NCBI RefSeq assembly: GCF_026898115.1
Contig: NZ_CP114036.1
Location: forward strand, 1,736,001-1,800,000
Direction of reading: 5' to 3'
DNA length: 64,000 nucleotides
Source of the DNA: Streptomyces sp. S465
GTDB taxonomy: Bacteria > Actinomycetota > Actinomycetes > Streptomycetales > Streptomycetaceae
Made by a program: the position numbers and the translations under genes. Shown here one piece after another: positions 7,984 through 17,925 of the stretch. The notes under the pieces are model-generated. The model worked only from the letters and a program-made list of their open reading frames with translations, made no database searches and was not told where the DNA came from. Within the stretch, counting starts at the first letter, position 1. Every line of letters begins with the position of its first letter.

Positions 7984-9285
7984 TCACCCGCGCATCGGCT
8001 CGGCGGCCGGCTCCGCGGGCGACTCGGTGGTCGGCCCGGTGGTCGGCCCGGTGCGGGTGCCGCGGATGACCAGGCTGAGGCAGCCCAGTGCCACCAGGGC
8101 CACTCCGGAGAGCATCGCGGGGTAGGAGAGCCAGTTGGACAGCGTGGCCAGCAGGGCGGGCAGCAGGAAACCCGCGTAGGCGAGGGTGTAGTAGACGCCG
8201 GTCAGGCCGGCCAGGTCCGCCGCGCCCGCCATCCGCTGGATCTCCAGCAGCCCGGAGACCACCGCGATCCCATAGCCCGCGCCCAGCGCGACGGCGGCCG
8301 CCACCGCCAGCCACGGGGAGCGCAGGACGGCGTTGAGCGCGCACAGCGCGGCGCCGAGCAGCATCACCGCCATCGCCACCACGGGGGCGCGCCCCTTCCC
8401 GGTCCCGGTCGTACGGTCCAGCCGCTTGGCCACCGGCTGAACGGCCGCGCCGGTTCCCAGGGTCAGTACCGTCAGCGCGGTCGCGTAGGCGAGCCCCCAG
8501 TGGCCCACGCGCGTTTCGACCAGTTGCGGCATCACCGCGTAGGCCAGTCCGGCCGCGCCGAACACCCACGGTGCCATCGGGAGGACCACCAGCCGGAACC
8601 GCCGGCGCGCGGGTGCGGGGACGCGCAGGTCGTCGATCAGCCCTCGCAGGACTCCCCGGTCCGCGCCGGCCGCCCAGGCGCCCGGCGCCCGGGTCTCCGG
8701 CACCCGCAGGAGCAGCGGCGGGACGGCGACGGCGATCACGATGTGCACGACGTACGGGGTCACCATGGGCCAGGGCCCCCACTGGGCGAGGGCGCCCGCG
8801 ACGCCCGCGCCGAGGGCGAAGCCCGCCGTCTGGCAGAGCGCGGCACGGCGGGCGGCGAGCCCGGTGTCCGCGCCGGTGGACAGCTCCTTGACCCAGCTGC
8901 TGCCGACCGACATGGCGATGCCGACCGCCACCCCGGTGATCAGCCGGCCGGCGTAGATCGCCCAGGAGCCGTCGGCTCCGAAGCTCAGCACCAGGCTGGC
9001 GAGCACCGAGGCCACGGTGCCGAGCATCAGGACCGGCCGGCGGCCGCGCCGGTCCGACACCGGCCCGGCGAGCAGCAGTCCGGGTATCAGTCCGACGACG
9101 TAGGCGCCGAGGAAGGCGTCCACGCTGAGGGTGGAGTAGCCGCCGAGCCGGCGGTACATCAGCAGCAGGGGGGTGAACTGGTTGCCGCCCCAGCCGCAGA
9201 CGAACATCGCTGCGGCGACCGGTCGCCACGCGCCCGAGCGGGGCGGGGTGGCAGGCGGCTCGACGACCCGCTGGGTTTCGAGCAT
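7984..9285 (-). CDS. MFS transporter, 12 membrane segments
   Basis: The ATG at 9285 (MLETQRVVEPP) gives 433 residues; the longer frame is a shadow. Two six-helix halves are visible, and the loop 2-3 motif appears as GPVSDRRGRRPVLM. The protein is a proton-coupled facilitator of unknown substrate. It lies 58 bp downstream of a GntR gene on the same strand, which fits a regulator-transporter operon with the palindrome at 10025-10048 as operator. The ribosome site is weak. Confidence 0.83.
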   Translation of the reverse strand: MLETQRVVEPPATPPRSGAWRPVAAAMFVCGWGGNQFTPLLLMYRRLGGYSTLSVDAFLGAYVVGLIPGLLLAGPVSDRRGRRPVLMLGTVASVLASLVLSFGADGSWAIYAGRLITGVAVGIAMSVGSSWVKELSTGADTGLAARRAALCQTAGFALGAGVAGALAQWGPWPMVTPYVVHIVIAVAVPPLLLRVPETRAPGAWAAGADRGVLRGLIDDLRVPAPARRRFRLVVLPMAPWVFGAAGLAYAVMPQLVETRVGHWGLAYATALTVLTLGTGAAVQPVAKRLDRTTGTGKGRAPVVAMAVMLLGAALCALNAVLRSPWLAVAAAVALGAGYGIAVVSGLLEIQRMAGAADLAGLTGVYYTLAYAGFLLPALLATLSNWLSYPAMLSGVALVALGCLSLVIRGTRTGPTTGPTTESPAEPAAEPMRG

Positions 9286-9343
9286 GGTGAGGTACGGATT
9301 CCTTGTGCGCGTGGGTCGCGGCGGCGCCGTTGCCGCCGGTGGA

Positions 9344-10006
9344 TCAGCGGTCGCTGCCGGATCGCCCCGGCGAACCGTGGGTCGCGGTGAGGTGGGCCCG
9401 CAGGGCCACCGCGAAGGTGTCGGCGGCCCCGGCCAGGAGATGGCCGAGCAGCGTCTCGTGCTCATCGGCGAGCACATGCAGCCGCTGCGGCCGGGGCCGC
9501 AGCGCGGAGACGCTCATCCGGCGCTGCCGATCGCCGAGCGTGGAGTAGAAGCGGCTGGCCAGGCGGTTCCCGGAGGCGTCGACGATGCCCCGGTGGAACG
9601 CCTCGTCCGCCGCGGCGAAGCCGTGGACGTCCCCGGCCCCGGCGAGGTCGCGCTGGTGCGCGATCAGGTCGCGCAGGCGCTGCTCGCCGTCGGCCGTCAG
9701 ACCGTCCCGGGCGATCCGCTCCGCGGCGGACTGCTCCAGGGCCTGCCGCAGCTCCAGCACGTCCGCGGCCTCGCCCGGGGGCACCGGCACGACGACCGCG
9801 CCGCGCTTGGGGTGCAGGGCCAGCAGTTCCTCCGATTCCAGCCGGAGGAACGCCTCACGCACCGGCGTGCGGCTCACCTGTACGCGTTCGGCGATCTCTC
9901 CCTCACTGATCAGCGTGCCGGCGGCGAGCTCTCCGCTGAGGATGAGCTCCTTCGTCACCGAGTACACCGTCTGTGCTGCTGATGAACGCCCTGTCGTCGC
10001 GGCCAT
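9344..10006 (-). CDS. GntR family (FadR/FCD type) regulator
   Basis: A winged helix is seen at residues 8-75 (TLISEGEIAERVQVSRTPVREAFLRLE) and an all-helical FCD effector domain fills the rest. With ATG 10006 the length is 220 residues; an in-frame ATG at 10027 falls inside the operator palindrome and is less likely. FCD regulators usually sense organic acids. The MFS gene directly downstream is the probable target along with itself. Confidence 0.87.
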   Translation of the reverse strand: MAATTGRSSAAQTVYSVTKELILSGELAAGTLISEGEIAERVQVSRTPVREAFLRLESEELLALHPKRGAVVVPVPPGEAADVLELRQALEQSAAERIARDGLTADGEQRLRDLIAHQRDLAGAGDVHGFAAADEAFHRGIVDASGNRLASRFYSTLGDRQRRMSVSALRPRPQRLHVLADEHETLLGHLLAGAADTFAVALRAHLTATHGSPGRSGSDR

Positions 10007-10024
10007 GACCCACACAGTAGCACT

Positions 10025-10048
10025 CATAGATACAAGCTTGTATCTATG
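10025..10048. promoter_or_regulatory. 24-bp perfect palindrome, probable GntR operator
   Basis: The arms are CATAGATACAAG and its exact complement, with no mismatch and no spacer. The site lies 18 bp upstream of the chosen GntR start, where an autorepressor would bind; TTGTATC-like halves are common among FCD-type GntR operators. Confidence 0.75.
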
Positions 10049-10149
10049 CGGGGCGGATGATGTCGTGGGCGGCGGTGAGGAGTTCGGTGACGAGGGTGTC
10101 GACGCGCACGGCGTCCGTGGCCGTCGCCTCCGCGCACTGCTCGGCGCGG

Positions 10150-11058
10150 TCAGTGGCCGGCCGCCACTTCGTCGAGGAACAGGTGGTTGCGCTCCAGCAC
10201 CGTGAGCAGGTTCCGCAGCAGCGGGGAATCGTCGTCCTCCCGCCACGCCAGATCGAGCCGGACGCTCAGCGCGTCCTCGATCGTCTTGCACCGCACGCCC
10301 TCGCGGGGGGCGGAGCGAATGGAGTCGGGCAGGACGGCGATGCCGAGGCCGGCGGCGACCAGCGCGAGGGCGGCGGAGGTCTCGGTGACCTCGTAGGCGG
10401 GGCGCGGATAGAAGCCGGCCGCCAGGCAGCCGCGGACCACGGTGTCGTTGACGACGGAGCCGAGCGCGGCGCCGTACATGACGAAGTCCTCGTGCCGCAG
10501 CTGCTCGACGCGCACGGTGTCCGCCTCGGCGAGCCGGTGCTGCTCGGGGACGGCCACGACCAGGGCCTCGGTGGCGACGGCGCGGTGTGCGATGCCTTCC
10601 TGGCGGACCGGTGGCCGCAGCACGCCGACGTCCAGGCGGCGCTCGATCAGCCCCGCCTCCTGTGCGGGCGTGAGCATCTCGGTGTGCACCTCCAGCATCA
10701 CGTGTGGCATCTCGCGCTTCACCAGCCGTGCGAGCGCGGGGAGTTGCCGGTAGGAGGCGGAGCCGGTCAGGCCGATCCGCAGCACACCTTCCGCCCCCGA
10801 GGCGAAGCGCGCCACGCGGGCGACCGCCTCGTCGACGGCCTTGAGGATGCGCTCCGCATCGGTGCGGAACACCTCACCGGCGCCGGTCAGCGCGACCTGC
10901 CGGGTGGTCCGGCTGAACAGCTCCACGCCCAGTTCGGCCTCCAGTCGGCGGATCGCCTGGGAGAGCGGGGGCTGGGCCATGTGCAGCTGTTCCGCGGCCT
11001 TGCCGAAATGCCGGGTCTCGGCGACGGCCGCGAAATACCGCAGGTGCCTGAATTCCAT
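10150..11058 (-). CDS. LysR family regulator divergent from ben operon
   Basis: The 302-residue protein begins MEFRHLRYFAAVAETRHFGKAAEQLHMAQPPLS-type sequence, the LysR helix-turn-helix, and continues with a two-lobed effector domain (GLTGSASYRQLPALARLVK). The pattern is close to the BenM/CatR branch that senses aromatic acids or muconate. It is divergent from benA with 252 bp between start codons, the classic LysR arrangement, and an inverted repeat lies in that gap. Confidence 0.88.
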   Translation of the reverse strand: MEFRHLRYFAAVAETRHFGKAAEQLHMAQPPLSQAIRRLEAELGVELFSRTTRQVALTGAGEVFRTDAERILKAVDEAVARVARFASGAEGVLRIGLTGSASYRQLPALARLVKREMPHVMLEVHTEMLTPAQEAGLIERRLDVGVLRPPVRQEGIAHRAVATEALVVAVPEQHRLAEADTVRVEQLRHEDFVMYGAALGSVVNDTVVRGCLAAGFYPRPAYEVTETSAALALVAAGLGIAVLPDSIRSAPREGVRCKTIEDALSVRLDLAWREDDDSPLLRNLLTVLERNHLFLDEVAAGH

Positions 11059-11145
11059 CCGGCGCCCCTTTCGTGGCTCCGGGGCCCTCGATTACGCCAC
11101 AGCGTAGGAGCGCCTCACATACGACACAAATACCTGGTTCCCACT

Positions 11146-11172
11146 TTATTGAGACGCCGCGCATATCAATAA
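11146..11172. promoter_or_regulatory. Inverted repeat in LysR-benA intergenic region
   Basis: TTATTGA (11146-11152) and TCAATAA (11166-11172) are perfect 7-bp arms 13 bp apart, a spacing compatible with a LysR recognition site. It lies 87 bp from the LysR start and 138 bp from the benA start. Confidence 0.5.
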
Positions 11173-11310
11173 CCCCCTGGGTCAACCCTGGGCACATGTC
11201 TGGGGCCGACTCTTCACTCGGCTGTCATGGTGCTGCAAAGCGGCCGTAATACGCCGTCGCCGACCGGATCGCCCGGCCGGCGGGACACGGATCAGCGGAG
11301 GAACGGGACC

Positions 11311-12663
11311 ATGGCCGAGGCTTTCAGCCGTGCGCGGACCATCCTCGACGGCGCCCTCGTGGAGGACCCGGACACCGGCACATACCGGGTCCGGCGGAGT
11401 GTCTTCACCGACGAGGAGCTCTTCGAGCTGGAGATGAAGCACATCTTCGAGGGCAATTGGGTCTATCTCGCGCACGAGAGCCAGATCCCGGAGGCCGGTG
11501 ACTACTTCACCACCCATATCGGCCGCCAGCCCGTCGTGATCTCCCGCGACAAGCAGGGGGAACTGCACTGTCTGATCAACGCGTGCAGTCACCGGGGCGC
11601 GATGCTGTGCCGCCGGAAGACCGACAACCGCACCACCTTCACCTGCCCGTTCCACGGCTGGACGTTCAGCAACAGCGGACGGCTGCTGAAGGTGAAGGAC
11701 CCGCGGGATGCCGGTTATCCCGAGCAGTTCAACAAGGACGGCTCCCACGACCTGACGAAGGTCGCCCGCTTCGAGAACTACCGCGGTTTCCTCTTCGGCA
11801 GCCTCAACCCGGACGTCAAGCCGCTGACGGAACACCTGGGGGACGCGGCCGTCGTCATCGACATGATCGTCGACCAGTCCCCGGAGGGTCTGGAGGTGCT
11901 GCGCGGCTCCTCCACCTACCAGTACGACGGCAACTGGAAGCTCCAGGCGGAGAACGGCGCCGACGGCTACCACGTCTCCGCCACCCACTGGAACTACGCC
12001 GCCACCCAGGCCCGCCGCACCTCCGGCGAGTCCAAGAACGACACCAAGACGATGGACGCGGGCGGCTGGTCCAAGCAGCAGGGCGGCTTCTACTCCTTCG
12101 ACCACGGCCATCTGCTGCTGTGGACCAAGTGGCTGGACCCGGCCAACCGGCCCCTGCACAGCAGGCGTGCGGAACTGGCGGAGCAGGTCGGCCCCGAGCG
12201 CGCCGACTGGATGATCGGCGTCTCCCGGAACCTGTGTCTGTACCCCAATCTGTACCTGATGGACCAGTTCAGCTCGCAGATCCGGCACTTCCGGCCGGTC
12301 TCCGTCGACAGGACCGAGGTCACCATCTACTGCATCGCCCCCAAGGGCGAGCCCGCCGAGGCCCGCGCCCAGCGCATCCGGCAGTACGAGGACTTCTTCA
12401 ACGCCACCGGCATGGCCACCCCGGACGACCTGGAGGAGTTCCGCTCCTGCCAGAAGACGTACCTGGCCACCGCCGCTCCCTGGAACGACCTCAGCCGCGG
12501 CGCCGTGCACCGGATCGAGGGCCCGGACGAGGCCGCCAAGAAGATCGGCATCAACCCGGTCGCCAGCGGGGTGCGCACCGAGGACGAGGGCCTCTACCCC
12601 ATCCAGCACGGCTACTGGCTCGACACCCTGCGCAAGGCCCTGGACCTGGAGGCGGCGAAGTGA
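11311..12663 (+). CDS. benA: Benzoate 1,2-dioxygenase large (alpha) subunit
   Basis: The ATG at 11311 follows GGAGGAACGGG and gives 450 residues. The Rieske [2Fe-2S] ligands are C92-x-H94 (NACSHRG) and C112-x-x-H115 (TCPFHGW). The catalytic iron site is visible as [14 protein letters not shown], with Asp218, His221 and His226. With the beta subunit and reductase it converts benzoate to the cis-1,2-dihydrodiol carboxylate. The next three genes overlap stepwise by 4 nt, so the order benABCD is clear. Anthranilate or substituted benzoates are possible alternative substrates; the presence of BenD argues for benzoate, since anthranilate dioxygenation needs no dehydrogenase. Confidence 0.92.
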   Translation: MAEAFSRARTILDGALVEDPDTGTYRVRRSVFTDEELFELEMKHIFEGNWVYLAHESQIPEAGDYFTTHIGRQPVVISRDKQGELHCLINACSHRGAMLCRRKTDNRTTFTCPFHGWTFSNSGRLLKVKDPRDAGYPEQFNKDGSHDLTKVARFENYRGFLFGSLNPDVKPLTEHLGDAAVVIDMIVDQSPEGLEVLRGSSTYQYDGNWKLQAENGADGYHVSATHWNYAATQARRTSGESKNDTKTMDAGGWSKQQGGFYSFDHGHLLLWTKWLDPANRPLHSRRAELAEQVGPERADWMIGVSRNLCLYPNLYLMDQFSSQIRHFRPVSVDRTEVTIYCIAPKGEPAEARAQRIRQYEDFFNATGMATPDDLEEFRSCQKTYLATAAPWNDLSRGAVHRIEGPDEAAKKIGINPVASGVRTEDEGLYPIQHGYWLDTLRKALDLEAAK

Positions 12664-13166
12664 CCACGGCGACCGGCGAGACCACCCTCGAGGACATCCG
12701 GCGGTTCCTCTACCGCGAGGCCCGCCACCTCGACGACCGCGAGTTCGAGAAGTGGCTGGAGTGCTACCACCCGGACGCCGAGTTCTGGATGCCGGCCTGG
12801 GCCGACGACGACGAGCTGACCCGTGACCCGCGGCGTGAGATCTCGCTGATCTACTACCCGAGCCGGGCCGGTCTGGAGGACCGCGTCTTCCGCATCCGCA
12901 CCGACCGCTCCAGCGCCACCAGCCTGCCCGAGCCGCGCACCGGCCACAACATCACCAACGTCGAGATCACCGGCCGGGACGGCGACCTGCTGCACGTGCG
13001 GTTCAACTGGTTCACCCTCTCCTACCGCTACCAGACCACCGACACCTACTTCGGCACCTCGTACTGCACGCTCGACCTCTCCGGCCCCGAGCCCCTGATC
13101 CGGCGGAAGAAGGTGGTGCTGAAGAACGACTACGTGCACCACGTCGTGGACGTCTACCACCTGTGA
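12660..13166 (+). CDS. benB: Benzoate 1,2-dioxygenase small (beta) subunit
   Basis: This 168-residue protein starts at a GTG that overlaps the benA stop. It has the cone-shaped beta-subunit fold signature: [29 protein letters not shown] near the N-terminus and [20 protein letters not shown] at the end. Beta subunits lack metal sites and stabilise the alpha3-beta3 complex. Its stop overlaps the reductase start. Confidence 0.92.
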   Translation: MTTATGETTLEDIRRFLYREARHLDDREFEKWLECYHPDAEFWMPAWADDDELTRDPRREISLIYYPSRAGLEDRVFRIRTDRSSATSLPEPRTGHNITNVEITGRDGDLLHVRFNWFTLSYRYQTTDTYFGTSYCTLDLSGPEPLIRRKKVVLKNDYVHHVVDVYHL

Positions 13167-14236
13167 ACCAGCCGCCCAGCACCCCTCCCGAAATGAGCAC
13201 CAGCATGTCCTTCCAGGTCGCCCTGAACTTCGAGGACGGCATCACCCGGTTCATCGACTGCCGCCCGGACGAGACCGTCGCCGAAGCCTCCTACAAGGCC
13301 CGGATCAACATCCCCCTCGACTGCCGCGACGGCGCCTGCGGCACCTGCAAGTCGCTGTGCGAGTCGGGCCGTTACGACGGCGGCGACTACATCGACGAGG
13401 CGCTGTCCGACGACGAGGCGGCGGCCGGCTACTGCCTCCCCTGCCAGATGACCCCGCACAGCGACCTCGTGCTGCGCATCCCCTCCTCCTCGGCCGCCGC
13501 GAAGACCGGCGCGGCGGCGCACACCGCCACCGTCACCGACATCCGGCGGCATTCGGCCGGCACCGTCGAGTTCGCCCTGGAGGTGGACGACCGCGACGCG
13601 CTGGACTTCCTCCCCGGCCAGTACGTCAACGTGGCCGTCCCCGGGACCGACCAGGCCCGCTCGTACTCCTTCAGCTCCGGCCCGGACCAGCGGCAGATCT
13701 CCTTCCTGGTGCGGACCGTGCCGGGCGGCGCGATGTCCGAGTACCTCGGCGAGCGGGCCCGGCCCGGCGACCGCGTCGAGTTCACCGGACCCATGGGCAG
13801 CTTCTATCTGCGCGAGATCACCCGCCCCGCCCTGCTGCTGGCGGGCGGCACCGGGCTGGCGCCGCTGCTGTCGATGCTGGAGGGGCTGACCCGCAAGCCC
13901 CCCGCGCACCCGGTCCACCTGCTCTACGGCGTCACCACCGACCAGGACCTGGTCCACCTGGACACCCTGGAGGACTACGCGGAGGTCATCCCCGGCTTCA
14001 CCTTCGACCACTGTGTCGCCGACGCCGCCAGCACCGCACGCAACAAGGGCTTCGTCACCGGCCTGATGGACGCCTCCACGCTGCACGACGGCGATGTGGA
14101 CGTCTACCTGTGCGGCCCGCCCGCCATGGTCGAGGCGGTGCGCGGCCACATCGCGGCCCTCGGCGTGACCCCGGCGAGCTTCCACTACGAGAAGTTCACC
14201 CCGGCCCCCGCGCGCGAGACCGCGGAGGCGGCGTGA
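13163..14236 (+). CDS. benC: Benzoate 1,2-dioxygenase electron-transfer reductase
   Basis: A plant-type [2Fe-2S] domain carries Cys54, Cys59, Cys62 and Cys94 (CRDGACGTCKSLC, then CLPC). An FAD domain follows, with RSYSFSSG, and then an NAD domain with AGGTGLAPLLSML. Together they move electrons from NADH to the oxygenase. The GTG at 13163 overlaps the benB stop by 4 nt and gives 357 residues; ATGs at 13193 and 13205 are alternative starts that would remove 10-14 unconserved residues. Confidence 0.92.
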   Translation: MNQPPSTPPEMSTSMSFQVALNFEDGITRFIDCRPDETVAEASYKARINIPLDCRDGACGTCKSLCESGRYDGGDYIDEALSDDEAAAGYCLPCQMTPHSDLVLRIPSSSAAAKTGAAAHTATVTDIRRHSAGTVEFALEVDDRDALDFLPGQYVNVAVPGTDQARSYSFSSGPDQRQISFLVRTVPGGAMSEYLGERARPGDRVEFTGPMGSFYLREITRPALLLAGGTGLAPLLSMLEGLTRKPPAHPVHLLYGVTTDQDLVHLDTLEDYAEVIPGFTFDHCVADAASTARNKGFVTGLMDASTLHDGDVDVYLCGPPAMVEAVRGHIAALGVTPASFHYEKFTPAPARETAEAA

Positions 14237-15009
14237 GGGCGCACCCCGGCCGGTTCGCCGGCCGGAGGGTCGTGGTCACCGGTGCGGCCCAGGGCATCGG
14301 GCTGGCCGTGGCCCGGCGGCTGGCGGCCGAGTCCGCCGAGCTGGTCCTGGTGGACCGCTCCGAGCTGGTGCGGGAGGCCGCCACCGAGCTGAAGGCCGAG
14401 GCGGTCACGGCCGACCTGGAGACGTACTCCGGGGCCGCGAGCGCCCTCGGCCAGGCCCTCGGCCCGCACCGCCGGGTGGACGTCCTGGTCAACACCGTGG
14501 GCGGCGCCATCAACTTCAAGCCGTTCACCGCGTTCACCGCCGAGCAGATCCAGGCGGAGGTGAACCGCTCCCTGATGCCCACCCTGTGGTGCTGCCGCGC
14601 GGTGCTGCCCGCCATGGTCGAACAGGGCCACGGCACGATCGTCAACGTGTCCTCGGCGGCCACCAGAGGCATCCACCGCATCCCCTACTCGGCCGCCAAG
14701 GGGGGCGTCAACGCGCTCACCGCCTCGCTCGCCCTCGAGTACGCCGACGCCGGCATCCGCGTCGTCGCCACCGCGCCCGGCGGCACCCAGGCGCCCCCGC
14801 GCCGCATCTCCCGCGGCACACCGGAGCGCCGCACCGAGCGGGAGGAGGCGTGGTTCCAGGCCCATATCGACCAGACGCTCGCCTCCTCCCCGATGGGACG
14901 CTACGGCACCCTGGAGGAACAGGCCGCGGCCATCTGCTTCCTCGCCTCCGACGAAGCCTCGTACATCACCGGCACCGTGCTGCCGGTCGCCGGTGGAGAT
15001 CTCGGATGA
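14233..15009 (+). CDS. benD: 1,6-dihydroxycyclohexa-2,4-diene-1-carboxylate dehydrogenase
   Basis: A 258-residue short-chain dehydrogenase starting at GTG 14233, which overlaps the benC stop. It has the TGAAQGIG cofactor motif, NTVGG in place of the common NNAG, and the YSAAK catalytic pair. In the benzoate pathway it oxidises the diol acid to catechol with loss of CO2. No catechol dioxygenase or muconate gene is present in this window, so ring cleavage must be encoded elsewhere. Confidence 0.9.
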   Translation: MRAHPGRFAGRRVVVTGAAQGIGLAVARRLAAESAELVLVDRSELVREAATELKAEAVTADLETYSGAASALGQALGPHRRVDVLVNTVGGAINFKPFTAFTAEQIQAEVNRSLMPTLWCCRAVLPAMVEQGHGTIVNVSSAATRGIHRIPYSAAKGGVNALTASLALEYADAGIRVVATAPGGTQAPPRRISRGTPERRTEREEAWFQAHIDQTLASSPMGRYGTLEEQAAAICFLASDEASYITGTVLPVAGGDLG

Positions 15010-15039
15010 CCGGGGTCCACGGTGTTAGCGTGCTGGTCC

Positions 15040-17793
15040 ATGAACGACCGCGACGACCTCGCTGAGCTGCGGCGACACCTCATCGGACGGGTCGCCGAGA
15101 GCGCCGCGCTGACCCGCGCGGTCGACGCCGCCCGCGCCGGCCGGCCCGCCGTCCTGCTCGTCGAGGGCCCGGCGGGCATCGGCAAGACCGCCCTGGTCGA
15201 CCATGTGCTCGCCACCCGGGAGACCTGCGCGACGGTGCGGGTCGCGGGCGTCTCCTGGGAGTCGGACCTGCCGCTGGGCGTCGCACGGCAGCTGCTGCGC
15301 GCCGACGCCCCGCGGTCCGTCCTGGAGGCGGCGGACCTGCTCCACGACCGGTGGACCGCCGACCAGGAGGACGCCCCCCTGCTGGTGGTCGTGGACGACG
15401 CGCACTGGGCCGATGTGGAGAGCCTGCGCGCGATCCGCTCCGCGCTGCGCCGGATGACCAACCAGCGCGTCCTGGTCGTGCTCGTCGCCCGGGACGAGGT
15501 GGACCAGACGGCGGAACCGCACGCGGACACCCCGCTGCCGGTGCTGCGCACGCTGGAGTTCCTGGACGGCTGCCGCGACAACGCGGTGCGCCCCAGCCCG
15601 CTGACCCCCGAGGACGTCAGGACCCTCGCGCACGACGCCCGTGGCCTCGCCCTGGATCTGCCCGCCGCCCGCCACCTGTGCCGCCACACCCGGGGGAACC
15701 CCCGCCACATCCGCCGGCTGCTGACCGAGATCCCGCCGGAGACATGGCAGGACTGGCGGCCCGAGCTGCCCGCCCCGGCCCGGTACACCTCGGCCGTCCG
15801 GCACCGGCTCACCCGCTGCGGCCCGGCCGCCCGAGCGCTGGTGGAGGCGTGCGCCATCCTGGACGACGACGCCCCGCTCGCCGAGGCCGCCGCACTGGCG
15901 GACATCGCCGATCCGCTGCCCGCGGTGGACGAGGCCCGCGCCGCCGGACTGCTGGTCGCGGGCGTCGAACCCGGCCGTATGCTGCTCTCCTTCGCCCATC
16001 CGCTGACCCGGGCGGCCGTGCTGACCGGGATCGGCCTCGCCCGCCGCGCCGACCTGCACCGCAGTGCCGCGGCGAGCACCGAGGACCGCGGCCGCCGGCT
16101 GGCGCACCGGGTCGCCGCCACCCCCTCGGCCGACGCGGCCCTCGCCGAGGAACTCGACCGGCACGCCACCGAACGGGCCCGAGCCGGTGAGTGGGCGGCC
16201 GTGGCCGACACCCTGGTCCTCGCCAGCCGGCTCAGCCCCGGCCGGGCCGCCCGCGAGGACCGGCTGCTGCGCGCGGTGGACGCCATGATCGGTGCCGGGG
16301 ACGTCCCCCAGGCCACCGTCTTCGCCGGGCAGCTGGAGAGCTTCCACGCGGGCACGCTGCGCGAAGTCGTGCTCGGCTACCTGGCGATCATGCGGGGCCG
16401 CCCGGCGGAGGCCGACGCGTTCCTGACCCGCGCCTGGCGGAGTTGCGACCCGAAGCTCCAACCGGACCTGATGGCCAGGATCTGCCAGCGCCGGGTGCTG
16501 CACGCACTGGGCCGCTGGGACGGAGCCGACCTGGTGACCTGGGCCCGGCGGGCCGTGGAGGTGGCCGATCCCACCGATCCCTCGGCCATCGAGTCGGAAG
16601 CCGTCCTGGGCCTCGGACTCGCGGGGTCGGGCCGCTATGAGGAGGCGGTGGCGGCCTACGAGGCGGTCGCCGCCCGGCTGCCCGGAGGCGCCCAGCCGCA
16701 GCGGTTCCACCTGGGCCGGGGCTGGGTCGACCTCGCCCTGGACGCCCCGGAGGCCGCCCGCCGCCGCCTGGAGGCCGCCGTCCCCACCGGCTACCGGATG
16801 GGCTCCACCCGTATCTCGCTGTGGGCGCAGGGCTTGCTGGCCCGCACTCAGTTCGCCCTCGGCACCTGGCCGGAGGCCCTGGAGACGGTGCAGCGGGCCG
16901 CCGCCCGGCTCGCCGAGGTGCGCATCGAATTCGTCCGCCCGCTGGTGCACTGGACCGCGGCCCAGATCCACGCGCTGCGCGGGGACTGGGACGAGGCCGA
17001 CCGGCACCTCAACGCCGGCGCCGCCGCCCCGCACCAGTACGAGGTGATGCTGGTGCCGTCCTGTCTGGCCCGCGCCCAGGTCGCCGAGGCGCGCGGCGAC
17101 TACCCACGGGTCCTGGAGGCGCTGTCCCCCATCGTCCACTTGCCCTCCCGCGCCTCGATCGACGAACCGGGCTTCTGGCCCTGGCAGGACGTCTACGCCA
17201 ACGCCCTGGTGATGACCGGCCGCCTGGAGGAGGCCGACGCGTTCCTCGCCCCGTACGAGGAGCTGGCCGCCCGCCGCGGCCACCGCTCCACCCAGGCCCG
17301 CCTGGGGCTGGTCCGCGGCAGGCTCACCGGGGCGCTCGGCGACATCGACACCGCCCGCACCCGGTTCGAGCAGGCCCTCGCCCACCTGGAGTCCCTGCCG
17401 CTCCCCTACGACCGCGCCCGGGTGAACTTCTCCTACGGCCAGACCCTGCGCCGGGCCGGTAAACGCCGCGAGGCCGACACCGTGCTGACCAACGCCCGCG
17501 ACACCTACGTCACCCTCGGCGCCCGCGCCTACGTCGCACGCTGCGACCGGGAGATCCAGGCCGGCGGCGTCCACACCGCCCGCGTCACCCCGGGCCTGTC
17601 CCACCTCACACCCCAGGAACGGGCCGTCGCCCGGCTGGTGGCGGCGGGGGCGACCAACAAGCAGACCGCGCTGGAGTTGTACATCTCCGTCAAGACGGTG
17701 CAGTACCACCTCACCCACGTCTACTCCAAGCTCGGCGTCCACTCGCGCAGCGAACTGGCGGCGCGCTTCAAGGAGCCGCCCCAAGGCGCCTGA
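15040..17793 (+). CDS. Large LuxR-type ATP-binding regulator (LAL), BenR-like by position
   Basis: The 917-residue protein has Walker A GPAGIGKT at residues 43-50, Walker B LLVVVDDAHW near 115, a long TPR-like middle and a C-terminal LuxR helix-turn-helix (LTPQERAVARLVAAGATNKQTALELYISVKTVQYHL). A -10-like TAGCGT at 15026-15031 suggests leaderless translation from ATG 15040. It lies 30 bp after benD. In Corynebacterium a LuxR-type BenR activates ben genes and is encoded next to benD, so the same role is inferred here. Confidence 0.85.
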   Translation: MNDRDDLAELRRHLIGRVAESAALTRAVDAARAGRPAVLLVEGPAGIGKTALVDHVLATRETCATVRVAGVSWESDLPLGVARQLLRADAPRSVLEAADLLHDRWTADQEDAPLLVVVDDAHWADVESLRAIRSALRRMTNQRVLVVLVARDEVDQTAEPHADTPLPVLRTLEFLDGCRDNAVRPSPLTPEDVRTLAHDARGLALDLPAARHLCRHTRGNPRHIRRLLTEIPPETWQDWRPELPAPARYTSAVRHRLTRCGPAARALVEACAILDDDAPLAEAAALADIADPLPAVDEARAAGLLVAGVEPGRMLLSFAHPLTRAAVLTGIGLARRADLHRSAAASTEDRGRRLAHRVAATPSADAALAEELDRHATERARAGEWAAVADTLVLASRLSPGRAAREDRLLRAVDAMIGAGDVPQATVFAGQLESFHAGTLREVVLGYLAIMRGRPAEADAFLTRAWRSCDPKLQPDLMARICQRRVLHALGRWDGADLVTWARRAVEVADPTDPSAIESEAVLGLGLAGSGRYEEAVAAYEAVAARLPGGAQPQRFHLGRGWVDLALDAPEAARRRLEAAVPTGYRMGSTRISLWAQGLLARTQFALGTWPEALETVQRAAARLAEVRIEFVRPLVHWTAAQIHALRGDWDEADRHLNAGAAAPHQYEVMLVPSCLARAQVAEARGDYPRVLEALSPIVHLPSRASIDEPGFWPWQDVYANALVMTGRLEEADAFLAPYEELAARRGHRSTQARLGLVRGRLTGALGDIDTARTRFEQALAHLESLPLPYDRARVNFSYGQTLRRAGKRREADTVLTNARDTYVTLGARAYVARCDREIQAGGVHTARVTPGLSHLTPQERAVARLVAAGATNKQTALELYISVKTVQYHLTHVYSKLGVHSRSELAARFKEPPQGA

Positions 17794-17888
17794 TGCGGTG
17801 TCCGGTTGCTGGCACCTCGCGGTCGGCCACGGGTAACCGCTGGTCGTCCCGCGCCCCGTTCGGAGCGCGCGTATTTTTTTTCTGGCTC

Positions 17889-17918
17889 TTGACAAAAATC
17901 GGCGGTGGTTCGCATGCT
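17889..17918 (+). promoter_or_regulatory. Promoter candidate upstream of the exported glycosidase
   Basis: A consensus TTGACA (17889-17894) is 18 bp from CATGCT (17913-17918). Transcription would start near 17925, at the ATG of a short open frame. The 430-bp gap 17794-18223 otherwise holds only a poly-pyrimidine stretch (18070-18130). Confidence 0.5.
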
Positions 17919-17925
17919 GTGCGGC

